Below are positions 16,729-25,122 of a stretch of DNA of 64,000 bases, piece by piece; position 1 is the stretch's first letter; each line of letters opens with the position of its first letter. The stretch comes from Salegentibacter tibetensis (GTDB lineage Bacteria > Bacteroidota > Bacteroidia > Flavobacteriales > Flavobacteriaceae). The position numbers were made by a program, and so were the translations under genes. The notes under the pieces were generated by a model that was not told the origin of the DNA, searched no databases, and worked only from the letters and a program-made list of their open reading frames with translations. The stretch covers positions 1 to 64,000 of the forward strand of contig NZ_JAIQZA010000012.1 in assembly GCF_020164485.1 (NCBI RefSeq). Reading direction: 5' to 3'.

Positions 16729-18396
16729 TTGAAGCTAATTTTTATTAAAATATCTATTTTATTAGGGGTTTTATTTCTCCTTAATTCCTGCGGAATAAAG
16801 CGTTCTATGCAAGACAGGCCCGATATTTCGGGAATTGAGGCAATTGATACTACCAGGATCAAACACAGCGACACGCATTATAGCATTGGAAAGAATTCCC
16901 TTTATAAAAATCAATACGGAATTTGGGAACTCTACGTTGAAGGCGATGCCCTGGAACGAGGAGTAATAAGCGGTAGCCTTACCCGCGAATTAATGCATAA
17001 ACAGGAAACTGCTTTTATGGAGAAGATCTATAAATTGGTTCCGGAAACCGGATATCGAAATTTCCTAAAAAAAACGGTCACCTGGTTTAATAGAAAAATG
17101 TACCTGCACGTTCCTGAAGAATACAAACAGGAAATTTATGGTACATCGCTTTTTGGGTTGGAAAAGTACAATGATTTTGCGCCGGCTTATATAAGGATGC
17201 TCTATTTTCACGGGGCGCACGATATTGGTCACGCACTACAGGATTTAATGCTGGTGGGTTGTACTTCGTTTGCTGCCTGGGATGAAAAAACTGAAGACGG
17301 TCAATTACTTTTAGGTAGGAATTTTGATTTTTATGTAGGAGATGAGTTTGCTGAAGAAAAAATTGCCGCTTTTATAAACCCGGTAGATGGGCATAAATTT
17401 ATGATGTACACCTGGGCCGGAATGATTGGATCTGTAAGCGGTTTAAATGAAAAAGGAATCAGTGTAACCATAAACGCCGGGAAGAGTAAAATTCCTTTGC
17501 AGGCCAAGACACCTATTAGCCTGGTTGCCCGGGAAATTTTGCAATACGCATCTTCTACCAAAGAAGCTATAGAAATTGCTAAAAAACGAGAGGTTTTTGT
17601 TTCAGAATCTATTATGGTGGGAAGTGCTAATGAACGTAAGGCAATTTTAATAGAAGTAGCGCCGGGAAATTTTGGTGTTTACGAAGTTGAAAATTCTAAT
17701 GAACTGGTGTGTAGCAACCATTTTCAAAGTGAAGCTTACGTAGAAGATAATCGAAATTTAAAAGCCATAAAAGAGAGCCATACACAATATAGATTTGATA
17801 AAATGCGGGAACTGCTTTCTGAAAATGAAAAATTAACGCCTACAAAAGCTGCTGGAATTTTAAGAGACAAAGCAGGATTAAAAGGTTCTAATCTAGGACT
17901 GGGAAATGAAATGGCCATAAATCAATTGCTCGCCCATCACGGCATCATTTTTAAGCCTGAAGAGCGGAAAGTATGGGTTTCGGCTAATCCTTATCAGTTA
18001 GGTGCTTTTGCTTCTTACGATTTGGAACAAGCTTTTAAAGACTTTGAAGACGGAAATGTTTCAGGAAGCGTGATGACCGATGAAACTATTGCTGAAGATC
18101 CTTTTGTAAATACAGAAACTTATAAGGATTATGAAAAATATCGAACATTAAGTCGGGAAATTACAGAAGCGATTTTTGCCGAAAGAAAAATTTCCGAAGA
18201 AAAAATCAAGGAACTTAAATATTTAAATCCGCATTTCTGGGAGGTTTATAAGATTGCCGGCGATTATTATTTTCAGCAAAAAGAATATAAAAAAGCGGTG
18301 ATTAATTATAAACAGGGCAAAAGGAGGGAAGTAACCACTTTGCCGGACAAGGAATATTTAGAGAAAATGATTAAAAAATCTTACCGCAGACTGTAA
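16729..18396 (+). CDS. Lipoprotein, C45/AAT-type Ntn acyltransferase or hydrolase
   Basis: 555 aa with a TTG start. The lipobox LLNSC (Cys21) marks it as a lipoprotein. The Ntn-hydrolase region begins MLVGCTSFAAWD, with Cys178 as predicted nucleophile after autoproteolysis, followed by GRNFDFYVGDEF and SVSGLNEKGISVTINAGKS. This is the acyl-CoA:isopenicillin-N acyltransferase (C45) fold. About 175 residues precede the Cys, and a TPR-like tail (about 465-555) follows. It sits between exporter and ligase with no gap on either side. I infer that it transfers or removes an acyl group on the exported pigment at the outer membrane. Confidence 0.8.
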   Translation: MKLIFIKISILLGVLFLLNSCGIKRSMQDRPDISGIEAIDTTRIKHSDTHYSIGKNSLYKNQYGIWELYVEGDALERGVISGSLTRELMHKQETAFMEKIYKLVPETGYRNFLKKTVTWFNRKMYLHVPEEYKQEIYGTSLFGLEKYNDFAPAYIRMLYFHGAHDIGHALQDLMLVGCTSFAAWDEKTEDGQLLLGRNFDFYVGDEFAEEKIAAFINPVDGHKFMMYTWAGMIGSVSGLNEKGISVTINAGKSKIPLQAKTPISLVAREILQYASSTKEAIEIAKKREVFVSESIMVGSANERKAILIEVAPGNFGVYEVENSNELVCSNHFQSEAYVEDNRNLKAIKESHTQYRFDKMRELLSENEKLTPTKAAGILRDKAGLKGSNLGLGNEMAINQLLAHHGIIFKPEERKVWVSANPYQLGAFASYDLEQAFKDFEDGNVSGSVMTDETIAEDPFVNTETYKDYEKYRTLSREITEAIFAERKISEEKIKELKYLNPHFWEVYKIAGDYYFQQKEYKKAVINYKQGKRREVTTLPDKEYLEKMIKKSYRRL

Positions 18397-19653
18397 ATGA
18401 CGAATTTTTACTATATAAATGCAAATAAAAAATTGCTGAAACAACAGTTAAGTTACGTTTCGGCAAATTCTCGCTTCTATAAAAAGCATTTTAGCAATAA
18501 TAAAATAAGCCCTGGGGAAATCGAGTCTTATGAGGATTTCAGGAAAATCCCGATTACCACCAAGGAAGACCTGCAACAATATAATAAAGAGTTTTTAGCA
18601 GTTCCCCAGGAAGAAATAATAGATTATGTTACTACTTCCGGGACTTTGGGAAATCCTGTGAGTTTTGCCTTAAATGGTTCAGATCTGGAAAGATTGGCAG
18701 AAAATGAGCGGCAGTCTTTTGAAATGGTCGGAGTAAAAAAATCTAGCGTTGTGCAACTTACCACGACTTTAGACCGCCGATTTATGGCCGGAATGGCTTA
18801 TTTTCTTGGTTTAAGAAAACTGGGTGCCGGGATTGTAAGAACCGGCAGCGGGCTTCCCGGTTTGCAATGGGAATCTATAGAAAGATTCAAACCCGGATTC
18901 CTTGTGGCGGTTCCTTCATTTTTATTAAAGATGATCGATTTTGCCATCCAAAACGGAATCGACTATAAAAATTCTTCGGTTAAAACTGCAGTTTGTATTG
19001 GTGAGCCTTTGCGAAATCCAGATTTCAGCCTGAATTCTCTAGGACAAAGAATCAAAGAACTGTGGGATATTGAACTGTTTTCTACCTATGCCAGTACCGA
19101 AATGGGTACTGCGTTTACCGAGTGCGAGTTGCATACCGGTAATCACAGTCTTCCAGAGCTTATTTTTGCCGAAGTTTTGGACGAAAACGGTTTTCCGGTT
19201 AAGTCAGGGAAAATTGGAGAATTAGTGGTCACTCCATTGCAAACCCAAACAATGCCTTTGATAAGGTTTGCTACCGGGGACATGGTGAAATTCTATGGGC
19301 AAAATTGTGAATGTGGTAGGGAATCGCTACGCATTGGCACGCCGGTAGGGCGCAAACAGCAAATGATTAAGCTGAAAGGAACAACACTTTATCCGCAGCA
19401 AATCATCAATTTACTTACAGCGTTTCAGTCTTTAAAAATCTTTGTTATTGAAGCAAGGCTAAATGAAACCCAAACTGATGAGATCATAATTAGAATTCCG
19501 GAGGATTTTGCTGAAGTTAATGAGCTTCAGGAGCATTTGCAAGCTGGCTTAAATGTAAAAGTAGCACTAGAAAAAACTTCCGTAGAAAAAATCGAAAAAC
19601 TAAAATTTCCCAAGGAAAGCAGGAAACCAAAGCTTTTTCACGATTTTCGGTAA
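18397..19653 (+). CDS. Adenylate-forming ligase, PaaK/CapK family
   Basis: 418 aa ANL-superfamily enzyme of the phenylacetate-CoA ligase type. The phosphate loop TTSGTLGNP, the adenine/acyl motif YASTEMGT and the ribose-binding TGDMV are all visible. A C-terminal subdomain follows (KLKGTTLYPQQIINLL). It fits the activation of 4-coumarate from the ammonia-lyase for loading on the ACP or CoA, the job of ApeH in E. coli. It is the last gene of the + strand run. Another aryl or fatty acid is possible as substrate. Confidence 0.83.
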   Translation: MTNFYYINANKKLLKQQLSYVSANSRFYKKHFSNNKISPGEIESYEDFRKIPITTKEDLQQYNKEFLAVPQEEIIDYVTTSGTLGNPVSFALNGSDLERLAENERQSFEMVGVKKSSVVQLTTTLDRRFMAGMAYFLGLRKLGAGIVRTGSGLPGLQWESIERFKPGFLVAVPSFLLKMIDFAIQNGIDYKNSSVKTAVCIGEPLRNPDFSLNSLGQRIKELWDIELFSTYASTEMGTAFTECELHTGNHSLPELIFAEVLDENGFPVKSGKIGELVVTPLQTQTMPLIRFATGDMVKFYGQNCECGRESLRIGTPVGRKQQMIKLKGTTLYPQQIINLLTAFQSLKIFVIEARLNETQTDEIIIRIPEDFAEVNELQEHLQAGLNVKVALEKTSVEKIEKLKFPKESRKPKLFHDFR

Positions 19654-19691
19654 GGTTGAAATTATTATCTATTAACTTATTTTTACTTTTC

Positions 19692-19713
19692 ACCCTGAGT
19701 GCAGTCGAAGGGT
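19692..19713. terminator. Hairpin between convergent genes (GCAGTCGA repeat)
   Basis: ACCCT (19692-19696) and AGGGT (19709-19713) flank GAGTGCAGTCGA. The hairpin lies between the convergent ligase and NlpC genes, touching the stop of the latter. It belongs to the same GCAGTCGA hairpin family as 3801-3822 and may end transcription from both sides, although the following T run is weak. Confidence 0.5.
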
Positions 19714-20462
19714 TAAATAATCTTTTTAATTACGCGCAATTGGTGGGTATGCCTTTTTAATTCGGCATTAAAAATACCGGAATGATCAATGCGATCTATA
19801 CGTACTTTTCCGTCTACGTGGATAATGTAGTTATCGTTCATCATAATGCCCACGTGATCTATTACTCCATCTTTATCATCAAAAAAGGCAAGGTCACCAG
19901 CTTCACTTTCTTCAATAAAACTCAGCGCTTCTCCCTGTTTAGCCTGATCGGCTGAATTTCGATTTAACTGATATCCATTTAATTTATAAACCATTTGCGT
20001 AAGTCCGCTGCAATCAATTCCCAACGGCGATTTTCCGCCCCAGGAATACGGGCTGTTTAAATATAATAATGCCGTTTTTACAATTTCAACCTTAAGTTTT
20101 TCACCCGAAACTGAATGCCCTTCAAATTGATGATTTAGTAAGCCTGTAGCATTAAGAGCGGCTCCGATAGGTACGGTGATAAGATGGCCGTTTTGATCGG
20201 TTACAAAATCAAAAAGATCAGCAGAATAATTGGGAATAGCTTCGTCTAACCGGAAGTAAGTTTCTTCCGGGATTTTAAGCAATTGCTTATTTGAGATCCA
20301 GGCCTCAAAATTATCGAATGCAACACGAATCCTGCTCCACTGGGCACGTTCTTCAAGTATTTTAAAATGTTCTCCATAAAGAACCTGAGATACCATTTCG
20401 CTATTATTAGATGTGGTTTCGCGAAGTGGCACAATGCTTAGGGGGCAAATTCCGTATTGCAT
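19713..20462 (-). CDS. NlpC/P60 (C40) cell-wall peptidase
   Basis: 249 aa. An N-terminal SH3b-like region (about 5-70) precedes the NlpC/P60 domain. The catalytic Cys is in PLGIDCSGLTQMVY, the His in GVIDHVGIMM and the third polar residue in YIIHVDGKVRID. Expected activity: cleavage of the D-Glu-gamma-diamino-acid bond in peptidoglycan stem peptides. No signal peptide is evident, as in related cytoplasmic recycling enzymes of the YkfC type. It follows the thiolase gene by 18 bp on the same strand. Confidence 0.88.
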   Translation of the reverse strand: MQYGICPLSIVPLRETTSNNSEMVSQVLYGEHFKILEERAQWSRIRVAFDNFEAWISNKQLLKIPEETYFRLDEAIPNYSADLFDFVTDQNGHLITVPIGAALNATGLLNHQFEGHSVSGEKLKVEIVKTALLYLNSPYSWGGKSPLGIDCSGLTQMVYKLNGYQLNRNSADQAKQGEALSFIEESEAGDLAFFDDKDGVIDHVGIMMNDNYIIHVDGKVRIDRIDHSGIFNAELKRHTHQLRVIKKII

Positions 20463-20480
20463 TCAATAAAAAATATAAAA

Positions 20481-21665
20481 TTAAGAGTTTCTCTCTATTA
20501 CCATTGCAGATGCACCGCCACCGCCATTACAAATCGCGGCTGCTCCTAATTTAGCATTATTTTGCTGCAGTACGTTTAATAAAGTGATAAGAATTCTTAC
20601 TCCGCTGCAACCCAGTGGGTGACCAAGGGAAACGGCACCACCATGAACATTGGTGATCTCGTCGCTAATTCCTAAAATCTTCATATTCGCTAATCCTACA
20701 ACAGAGAAGGCTTCATTAAATTCAAAGAAATCTATATCATCCTGGGCAACGCCAGCATTTTTTAGTGCTAAAGGCAAAGCTTTGGCTGGAGACGTGGTAA
20801 ACCATTTTGGTTCCTGTGCGGCATCGGCAAAACCTTTAATGCTGGCTAAGATTTCCAAACCTAATTCTTCAGCTTTTTCGCGGCTCATTAAAACCACGGC
20901 TCCTGCACCATCATTGATAGTAGAAGCATTTGCAGCAGTTACGGTTCCATCTTTACTAAAAGCGGGGCGAAGTGAAGTTATTTTATCCATTCTCACATTC
21001 TTGAATTCCTCGTCTTCTTTTACCACTAAAGGATCTCCTTTACGCTGTGGAACTATAACCGGAACAACTTCATTATCAAACTTCCCGTCGGCCCAGGCTT
21101 GAGCAGAACGCTCATATGATTTTATGGCAAAAGCATCCTGATCTTCTCTTGAAAAGCTATGCTCTGTAGCACAAAGATCGGCGCAAACTCCCATTGCATT
21201 ATGGTCGTAAGCATCTACCAATCCATCTTTTTGCATTCCGTCTTCCATTTTTGCAGGGCCAAATTTCTGACCTTTTCTATGGTATAGATAATGTGGAATT
21301 AAACTCATATTTTCCATTCCACCGGCAACTACTATAGAAGTTTGTCCCAGCATAATAGATTGTGCGCCCTGCATCACGGCTTTCATCCCGCTGGCACATA
21401 CTTTATTAACGGTTGTACAGGGAACTGAATCTGGAATGCCGGCTTTAAGAGCAGCCTGTCTGGCAGGTGCCTGGCCAACTCCCGCCTGCACTACATTTCC
21501 CATTAAAACTTCCTGTACAAGTTCGGGTTTCAATTTAATTTTATTTAAAGCTCCTTTGATGGCCACAGCACCAAGATCGGTAGCTTCTACGGTAGATAAG
21601 CTACCTAAAAAACTTCCAATCGGAGTCCTTGCGGCACTTACAATTACTACTTCGTTATTCATCAT
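20481..21665 (-). CDS. Acetyl-CoA C-acyltransferase (thiolase)
   Basis: 394 aa thiolase. The acyl-accepting Cys90 is in NKVCASGMKAV, the base His in GHPLGCSGVRI and the second Cys in AICNGGGGASAM. Length and motifs match biosynthetic or degradative thiolase II: two acetyl-CoA to acetoacetyl-CoA, or the reverse, in fatty-acid and ketone metabolism. The first two codons are both Met; either can be the start. It is divergent from pgpH, sharing a 112-bp intergenic region. Confidence 0.92.
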   Translation of the reverse strand: MMNNEVVIVSAARTPIGSFLGSLSTVEATDLGAVAIKGALNKIKLKPELVQEVLMGNVVQAGVGQAPARQAALKAGIPDSVPCTTVNKVCASGMKAVMQGAQSIMLGQTSIVVAGGMENMSLIPHYLYHRKGQKFGPAKMEDGMQKDGLVDAYDHNAMGVCADLCATEHSFSREDQDAFAIKSYERSAQAWADGKFDNEVVPVIVPQRKGDPLVVKEDEEFKNVRMDKITSLRPAFSKDGTVTAANASTINDGAGAVVLMSREKAEELGLEILASIKGFADAAQEPKWFTTSPAKALPLALKNAGVAQDDIDFFEFNEAFSVVGLANMKILGISDEITNVHGGAVSLGHPLGCSGVRILITLLNVLQQNNAKLGAAAICNGGGGASAMVIERNS

Positions 21666-21732
21666 TTATGTTTTAGTTATTTCTTCTTTTGCGAATTTAG
21701 TGATTTTATAAGGAACTTAGCAACAGCGCTAA

Positions 21733-21759
21733 TTTGGCCGCTATTTTTTAGTACATTTG
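21733..21759 (+). promoter_or_regulatory. Candidate promoter of the PgpH gene
   Basis: TACATTTG (21752-21759) matches TAnnTTTG, and TTTG is at 21733-21736 with a 15-bp spacer, shorter than usual. Start of transcription would be near 21765, before ATG 21778. This makes the upstream in-frame start at 21757 unlikely. Confidence 0.45.
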
Positions 21760-21777
21760 AGCAATAGCACTAATTAT

Positions 21778-23823
21778 ATGAAGAAAATCGTAAATAACCT
21801 GTATAAAAATCAGGCGTTATTTTACAAGGTATTTTTATTTGCGCTTACCGCGGTGCTAATTGTTTACCTACTTCCCAAAGGTGGAAATTTTAAATATGAA
21901 ATTCCCAAAGGGAAACCATGGCAGTATGAAAATCTTTATGCGCCTTTTGATTTCGCTATATTAAAATCTGAAGAAGAAATCCAGGACGAGCGCCAGCAGA
22001 TTATAAGCAACCACACCCCATATTTGCAATTTAACCAGGAAATCCCAAAGCAGGTAAAATCTGAAGTACCTGAAGTAGTACAGGAAGTTTTTCCCGATAG
22101 CATTCTAAATAACAGGGAAACCCAATTTATTGGCTTTGTAAATGAAACTCTGGAAGACGTTTATGAATATGGTTTACTGCAGTCTAATAATAGAATAGAG
22201 GACAATCAGGTAGTTTACTTACGAAAGGGGAATGAAGCTTTTGAAATTTCCTATAAGAATATTCTAAAACAGGATCAGGTAAGAAATTTTCTAAATACCA
22301 AAATTGAAGAAACTAATCTATCAAACTTCGAGAATGAGCTATTGGAAGTTTTCTTTAACCTTATAGAGCCCAACGTAAGTTTTGATAGTGGATTTACCCA
22401 GAAGGAATTACAAAGTAAATTAGATAATATTTCTTATACCCGCGGCAATATTGAGCAGGGAAGTAGAGTGATTGCTCGTGGCGAAGTGGTAGAAGGCAAC
22501 AAATACGACATACTTAGATCACTTAAAAATGAATATGAATCGCAGGTTTGGAGTGAAAGTAATTACAAATGGATAATTGTAGGTTACAGCGTTCTGGTTG
22601 CCCTGGCACTTTTAATGCTCCTGTTGTTCATTAGAAAATACAGGGAAGAAATATTTGAAAACAATGTAAAAGTCACCTTTATTTTCTTTAATATCCTCTT
22701 TATGGTATTGTTAACCAAATTGGTGGTTAATTTTAATATAGATTATGTGTATGTAGTACCACTGTGTGTTTTACCACTTACTTTAAAAGCATTTTTTGAC
22801 GCCCGTTTGGGGATGTTTACTCACGTAATTACAGTACTTCTATTAGGCTTTATTGTGCCCAATAGTTATGAATATATGTTCCTGCAAATTATTGCCGGGA
22901 TTGTAACCATACTAACGGTATCTGAGCTTTACAAAAGGGCTAACCTGTTTATTTCGGTAGGACAAATAACCTTGGTGTATATTATTTCCTATTTCGCTTT
23001 TACGGTTATTCAGGAAGGGAATATCGCCGATGTGGAAGCTGAAGTCTTACTTACGTTTCTCCTGGGAGGTCTGGCAACGCTATTTGTTCAGCCATTAATT
23101 TACATTTATGAAAAAATCTTCGGAATGGTTTCAGATATGTCCCTGCTGGAACTTTCTGATACCAATGCTAAATTGCTGAAAGAACTTTCAGAGAAAGCTC
23201 CGGGAACTTTTCATCATTCTTTAAATGTTGCAAACCTGGCTGAAGCTGCTGCGAATGAAATTAATGCGAATGCGATGTTGGTTAGGGTAGGAGCACTATA
23301 CCACGATATCGGTAAAATGAAAAACCCAACCTATTTTTCTGAAAATCAAACTTCAGCAGTGAATTCTCACGATGAATTGGAACCTCGGGAAAGTGCCCAG
23401 ATTATTACAGACCATGTGATTAATGGAATTGAAATTGCTAAAAAATACAACCTCCCCGATAGGGTCATCGATTTTATTAGAACGCATCACGGGACCACTA
23501 CTGTTTACTTTTTCTATATGAAAGAAAAGGAAAGAAATGAAAATGCGGTTGCAGACGATTTTAGATATCCCGGGCCTATTCCATTCAGCAAAGAAACCGC
23601 GATTTTAATGATGTGTGATAGTGTGGAGGCGGCTAGCAAAAGTTTAAAAGAGCCTACCGCCGGGGTAATAGATAATTTTGTAGAAAAGATTATTAATAAG
23701 CAAATGAAGGAAGAGCAGTTCTTAAACGCTAATATTACTTTTAAGGAAATACAAGTGGTGAAAAAAATCCTTAAACGTAAGCTTAAGAATATTTTTCACC
23801 TTAGGGTAGAATACCCAGAATAG
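21778..23823 (+). CDS. pgpH: 7TM-HD phosphodiesterase, PgpH family
   Basis: 681 aa. An N-terminal TM precedes a long extracytoplasmic 7TMR-HDED region (about 35-265), then seven TM helices, then a cytosolic HD domain. The metal motifs are FHHSLNVANLAEAAA and ALYHDIGKMKN, with later HHGTTTVYFF. In Firmicutes PgpH hydrolyses cyclic di-AMP, and the same role is expected here. ATG 21778 is chosen because the -7 promoter word lies just upstream. Confidence 0.88.
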   Translation: MKKIVNNLYKNQALFYKVFLFALTAVLIVYLLPKGGNFKYEIPKGKPWQYENLYAPFDFAILKSEEEIQDERQQIISNHTPYLQFNQEIPKQVKSEVPEVVQEVFPDSILNNRETQFIGFVNETLEDVYEYGLLQSNNRIEDNQVVYLRKGNEAFEISYKNILKQDQVRNFLNTKIEETNLSNFENELLEVFFNLIEPNVSFDSGFTQKELQSKLDNISYTRGNIEQGSRVIARGEVVEGNKYDILRSLKNEYESQVWSESNYKWIIVGYSVLVALALLMLLLFIRKYREEIFENNVKVTFIFFNILFMVLLTKLVVNFNIDYVYVVPLCVLPLTLKAFFDARLGMFTHVITVLLLGFIVPNSYEYMFLQIIAGIVTILTVSELYKRANLFISVGQITLVYIISYFAFTVIQEGNIADVEAEVLLTFLLGGLATLFVQPLIYIYEKIFGMVSDMSLLELSDTNAKLLKELSEKAPGTFHHSLNVANLAEAAANEINANAMLVRVGALYHDIGKMKNPTYFSENQTSAVNSHDELEPRESAQIITDHVINGIEIAKKYNLPDRVIDFIRTHHGTTTVYFFYMKEKERNENAVADDFRYPGPIPFSKETAILMMCDSVEAASKSLKEPTAGVIDNFVEKIINKQMKEEQFLNANITFKEIQVVKKILKRKLKNIFHLRVEYPE

Positions 23824-23826
23824 GAA

Positions 23827-24276
23827 TTAACCTACTGCGGTAATTTTAACTTCTTCATCATTAAAGTTGAAAGTTTCACCCTCTTTTTTGCCTACCATTT
23901 CTTTATAAATAGGGGCTTCAGTTGAAATGGCATAAACGCTGCTTCCGTCTTCCATAGCAATTTCACCTATAGGAACAGAAATAAAGTAATAGTTCCCGCT
24001 TGTTTCTACAACACTGCCAAGATTTATTACTTCGCTATAATGATCAGGGTCTATTCGACTTAGACTTTCTTTCATTTCCTGGGCAGTGCTCAAACGCCCT
24101 GCAAATTTTTCAAAATCGCCCAGAAGTTCTCCTTTATTATCTTCATCATAATCTGTTTTAATATCATTAGCTTCCATAGATTCTTTTATATTATCCATTT
24201 GCTTTTGATATCGTTCTATTTGCTCATTTATAGTTTTTAAGCAGTTAAAATAAAGTTCTTTCTTATTGCTTACCAT
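23827..24276 (-). CDS. GreA/GreB-family transcription factor
   Basis: 149 aa. A predicted N-terminal coiled coil (about 10-75) is followed by the Gre C-terminal FKBP-like domain: INLGSVVETSGNYYFISVPIG, read in parts, then YAISTEAPIYKEMVGKKEGE. Gre factors enter the RNA polymerase secondary channel. The tip acids of canonical GreA are not clearly placed (DYDEDNKGELL is the acidic turn), so it may be a non-cleaving relative. It converges with pgpH, 3 bp apart. Confidence 0.8.
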   Translation of the reverse strand: MVSNKKELYFNCLKTINEQIERYQKQMDNIKESMEANDIKTDYDEDNKGELLGDFEKFAGRLSTAQEMKESLSRIDPDHYSEVINLGSVVETSGNYYFISVPIGEIAMEDGSSVYAISTEAPIYKEMVGKKEGETFNFNDEEVKITAVG

Positions 24277-24367
24277 AGTATTTTTTATTGATTTTTTTAA
24301 AATTAAATAACCTAAGCAGGCTGAAAGAACATTTAGGAAAAATTTAATAACACATACATTTATTAAA

Positions 24368-24442
24368 TTATAAGCCTATATACTTATAATATATAAATAT
24401 AAGTCTTAGTACTTATAAATAATGAATATAAGTCCTGGGACT
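24368..24442 (+). promoter_or_regulatory. Three operator-like dyads at 29-bp spacing
   Basis: Dyad 1: TTATAAG (24368-24374) / CTTATAA (24383-24389). Dyad 2: TATAAGT (24398-24404) / ACTTATA (24411-24417). Dyad 3: AGTC (24431-24434) / GACT (24439-24442), preceded by TATA. The centres are 24378.5, 24407.5 and 24436.5, so the spacing is exactly 29 bp twice. Dyad 3 occupies the -33 region of the promoter ending at 24462. This looks like a binding array, possibly for the HTH protein encoded next. Confidence 0.65.
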
Positions 24443-24454
24443 AATATATTTTGT

Positions 24455-24462
24455 TATATTTG
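24455..24462 (+). promoter_or_regulatory. -7 promoter element, probably leaderless transcript
   Basis: TATATTTG matches TAnnTTTG and lies 4 nt before ATG 24467. Transcription would then begin at or next to the start codon, giving a leaderless mRNA. It also argues against the earlier in-frame ATG at 24422. Confidence 0.55.
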
Positions 24463-24466
24463 GATT

Positions 24467-25120
24467 ATGATAGCCGTTATTACAGCCGATTTAGTAGATT
24501 CTTCAAATTATTCTGAAGCTCTTTTAGATGAAATTTTAAAGAATTTAAATTCAGAATTTGAAAAACTTCAGCAAGAATATGCTGAAGATGAAGTAGATTT
24601 TAAAATTTACAGAGGTGATAGTTTTCAGGGCGTTATTTCAAGGTTTCAGGATTCATTACAAATTGCACTACGGATAAAAAGCCTTATAAATAAAGTGAAA
24701 CTAAAAGATCAAAAACCTGCAAGCACTTTAGCCGATGTAAAAATAGCCATAGGTATTGGCACTTTTGATTATAAAGGAGATTCTATGGCTGAATCCAACG
24801 GGCAGGCTTTTCAATTCTCCGGAAGAACATTAGACGAAATGAAAAACGATTCCAGGAAAATTCGTTTAAAAACTCCTTTAGATAGTCTGAATGCAGAATT
24901 CGGGGCGAGTTTGTTTTTACTGGATGCCGTGATGGAAAAATGGAGCCAGGCTTCGGCAGAAGTGGTTTACTACTTACTAAAAGGAATGAAGGAAACCGAG
25001 ATTGCCGAAATATTAAAAATCAGCCAATCGGCGGTAAACCAGCGAAAAAAGGCCTGTGGATGGGAAGCAATTTCGATCCTGCTGAAACGTTTTGAAAATG
25101 TAACTGCCCAGAGTTTTTAA
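24467..25120 (+). CDS. SatD-like protein with C-terminal HTH
   Basis: 217 aa. The N-terminal block MIAVITADLVDSS and the later EVDFKIYRGDSFQGVI with IAIGIGTFDYKGD match SatD-family proteins, named from a streptococcal acid-stress locus. The C-terminus ETEIAEILKISQSAVNQRKK is a helix-turn-helix. The start is set by the promoter at 24455; the open frame extends back to 24422. It is followed by the DUF3307 membrane gene after 2 bp, a recurrent pair. A role as regulator of its own promoter through the three dyads is inference. Confidence 0.72.
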   Translation: MIAVITADLVDSSNYSEALLDEILKNLNSEFEKLQQEYAEDEVDFKIYRGDSFQGVISRFQDSLQIALRIKSLINKVKLKDQKPASTLADVKIAIGIGTFDYKGDSMAESNGQAFQFSGRTLDEMKNDSRKIRLKTPLDSLNAEFGASLFLLDAVMEKWSQASAEVVYYLLKGMKETEIAEILKISQSAVNQRKKACGWEAISILLKRFENVTAQSF

Positions 25121-25122
25121 TT

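Noticed and set aside
24422-24466. Earlier ATG for the SatD-like gene
   Set aside because: It would place the third operator dyad and the -7 element inside the coding region and adds residues not typical of the family start.
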